Shown: positions 63,811-64,000 of the stretch, piece by piece
Layout of the letters: each line of letters begins with the position of its first letter
Position numbering within the stretch: the first letter of the stretch is position 1
Origin: Beijerinckiaceae bacterium
Lineage (GTDB): Bacteria > Pseudomonadota > Alphaproteobacteria > Rhizobiales > Beijerinckiaceae
Assembly (NCBI GenBank): GCA_947475995.1
Contig: CANJNI010000003.1
Span: 62,001-126,000, forward strand
Length of the DNA stretch: 64,000 bases
Reading direction: 5' to 3'
Program-made: the position numbers and the translations under genes
Notes under the pieces: generated by a model
What the model was told of the DNA's origin: nothing
Seen by the model: the letters and a program-made list of their open reading frames with translations, nothing else
Database searches by the model: none

Positions 63811-64000
63811 ATGACTGCCGCCAGACTCGAACTTTCCATCGCCTTGTCGGACAATGAAAACACCCAGCCGGTTCTGCGCGGCGACGTGCAGGCCGAAGGC
63901 ATCAAGCTTTTTCCGACCTGCGTGCATCCGTCCGAGATGTTCTGGCGCCAGCTGAAGTTCGGCGATTTCGACATTTCCGAAATGTCGATGTCCTCCCTGA
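63811..64000 (+). CDS. 4,5-dihydroxyphthalate decarboxylase-like/NMT1-like protein (3' end outside window)
   Basis: Only the first 63 codons are present. ATG at 63811 follows GGGGGG. The start LELSIALSDNENTQPVLRGD, then GIKLFPTCVHPSEMFWRQL and DFDISEMSMSS, match the N-terminus of the 4,5-dihydroxyphthalate decarboxylase (Pht5)-like family, which shares the fold of NMT1-type periplasmic binding proteins. No signal peptide is seen, which favours a cytoplasmic enzyme. The rest of the gene and its operon partners lie to the right. Confidence 0.7.
   Translation, partial: MTAARLELSIALSDNENTQPVLRGDVQAEGIKLFPTCVHPSEMFWRQLKFGDFDISEMSMSSL

Overview
The window is a high-GC chromosomal segment of an alphaproteobacterium, most likely of the order Hyphomicrobiales (Rhizobiales). 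Supporting signs are a class I lysyl-tRNA synthetase, heat-shock promoters of the alphaproteobacterial type (CTTG, an 18-base spacer, then CYTATNTNNG), a CtrA-like box, a PmtA-type phospholipid methyltransferase, DUF1127 and DUF465 small proteins, a membrane urate oxidase with a cytochrome c tail, and two families of composite intergenic repeats of a kind common in Bradyrhizobium-like genomes. I cannot name the genus from sequence alone. No tRNA, rRNA, CRISPR array, insertion sequence, prophage or integrase was seen.

Layout from left to right. 1-7.9 kb: the 3' part of a large hybrid sensor kinase, a VOC protein, lysK, two small or unknown membrane proteins, a family 2 glycosyltransferase with a GspE-N/MshEN-like N-terminus, and an amino-acid-type binding protein. 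7.9-12.3 kb: an SCO copper chaperone, an AraC-MGMT DNA repair regulator, an orphan TctC-type binding protein and an envelope protein of unknown function. 12.4-25.5 kb: a housekeeping block with dnaK and dnaJ, pmtA-like, pyrF, dapB-PAP2-alkB as overlapping genes, grpE, glnD, and gshB followed by a metallophosphatase. 25.6-32.6 kb: a chemoreceptor, an outer-membrane barrel, a universal stress protein, mntR, an orphan binding protein and an enolase-superfamily enzyme. 32.6-39 kb: urate breakdown (uraD, hiuH, puuD) with a flavin monooxygenase, a cytoplasmic-type gamma-glutamyltransferase and a second orphan binding protein. 39-49 kb: rph, rdgB and hemW in the usual order and strand but pulled apart by LysR/DUF1127, eda, serA, an AT-rich putative phage abortive-infection gene, an NhaD-like antiporter and two regulators. 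49-56 kb: a transglutaminase, an NMT1-like binding protein, two divergent DUF465 genes, purEK and an ABC exporter. 56-64 kb: dienelactone hydrolase, a tripartite tricarboxylate transporter (tctB-tctA-tctC), an intradiol dioxygenase, an OppD/OppF ATPase pair, a rhodanese and the 5' end of a dihydroxyphthalate-decarboxylase-like gene.

How the parts work together. DnaK, DnaJ and GrpE form one chaperone machine; dnaK and grpE each carry a good RpoH-type promoter although they lie about 6 kb apart on opposite strands. PuuD, HiuH and UraD make a complete urate to S-allantoin route. The TctABC transporter, dienelactone hydrolase, intradiol dioxygenase and the right-edge gene suggest uptake and breakdown of aromatic or dicarboxylic acids, although the genes are not one operon. 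Solute-binding proteins without neighbouring permeases are unusually frequent.

The most unusual element is the 0.75-kb AT-rich putative abortive-infection gene at 44.2-45.0 kb, which looks horizontally acquired and sits directly behind the antiporter gene. Other points worth attention are the glycosyltransferase with a possible c-di-GMP-binding N-terminus, the uraD-monooxygenase-enolase-binding-protein gene run, the composite repeats found almost only between convergent genes, a probable CTG start codon, and a palindromic operator lying across a promoter at 4.45 kb.
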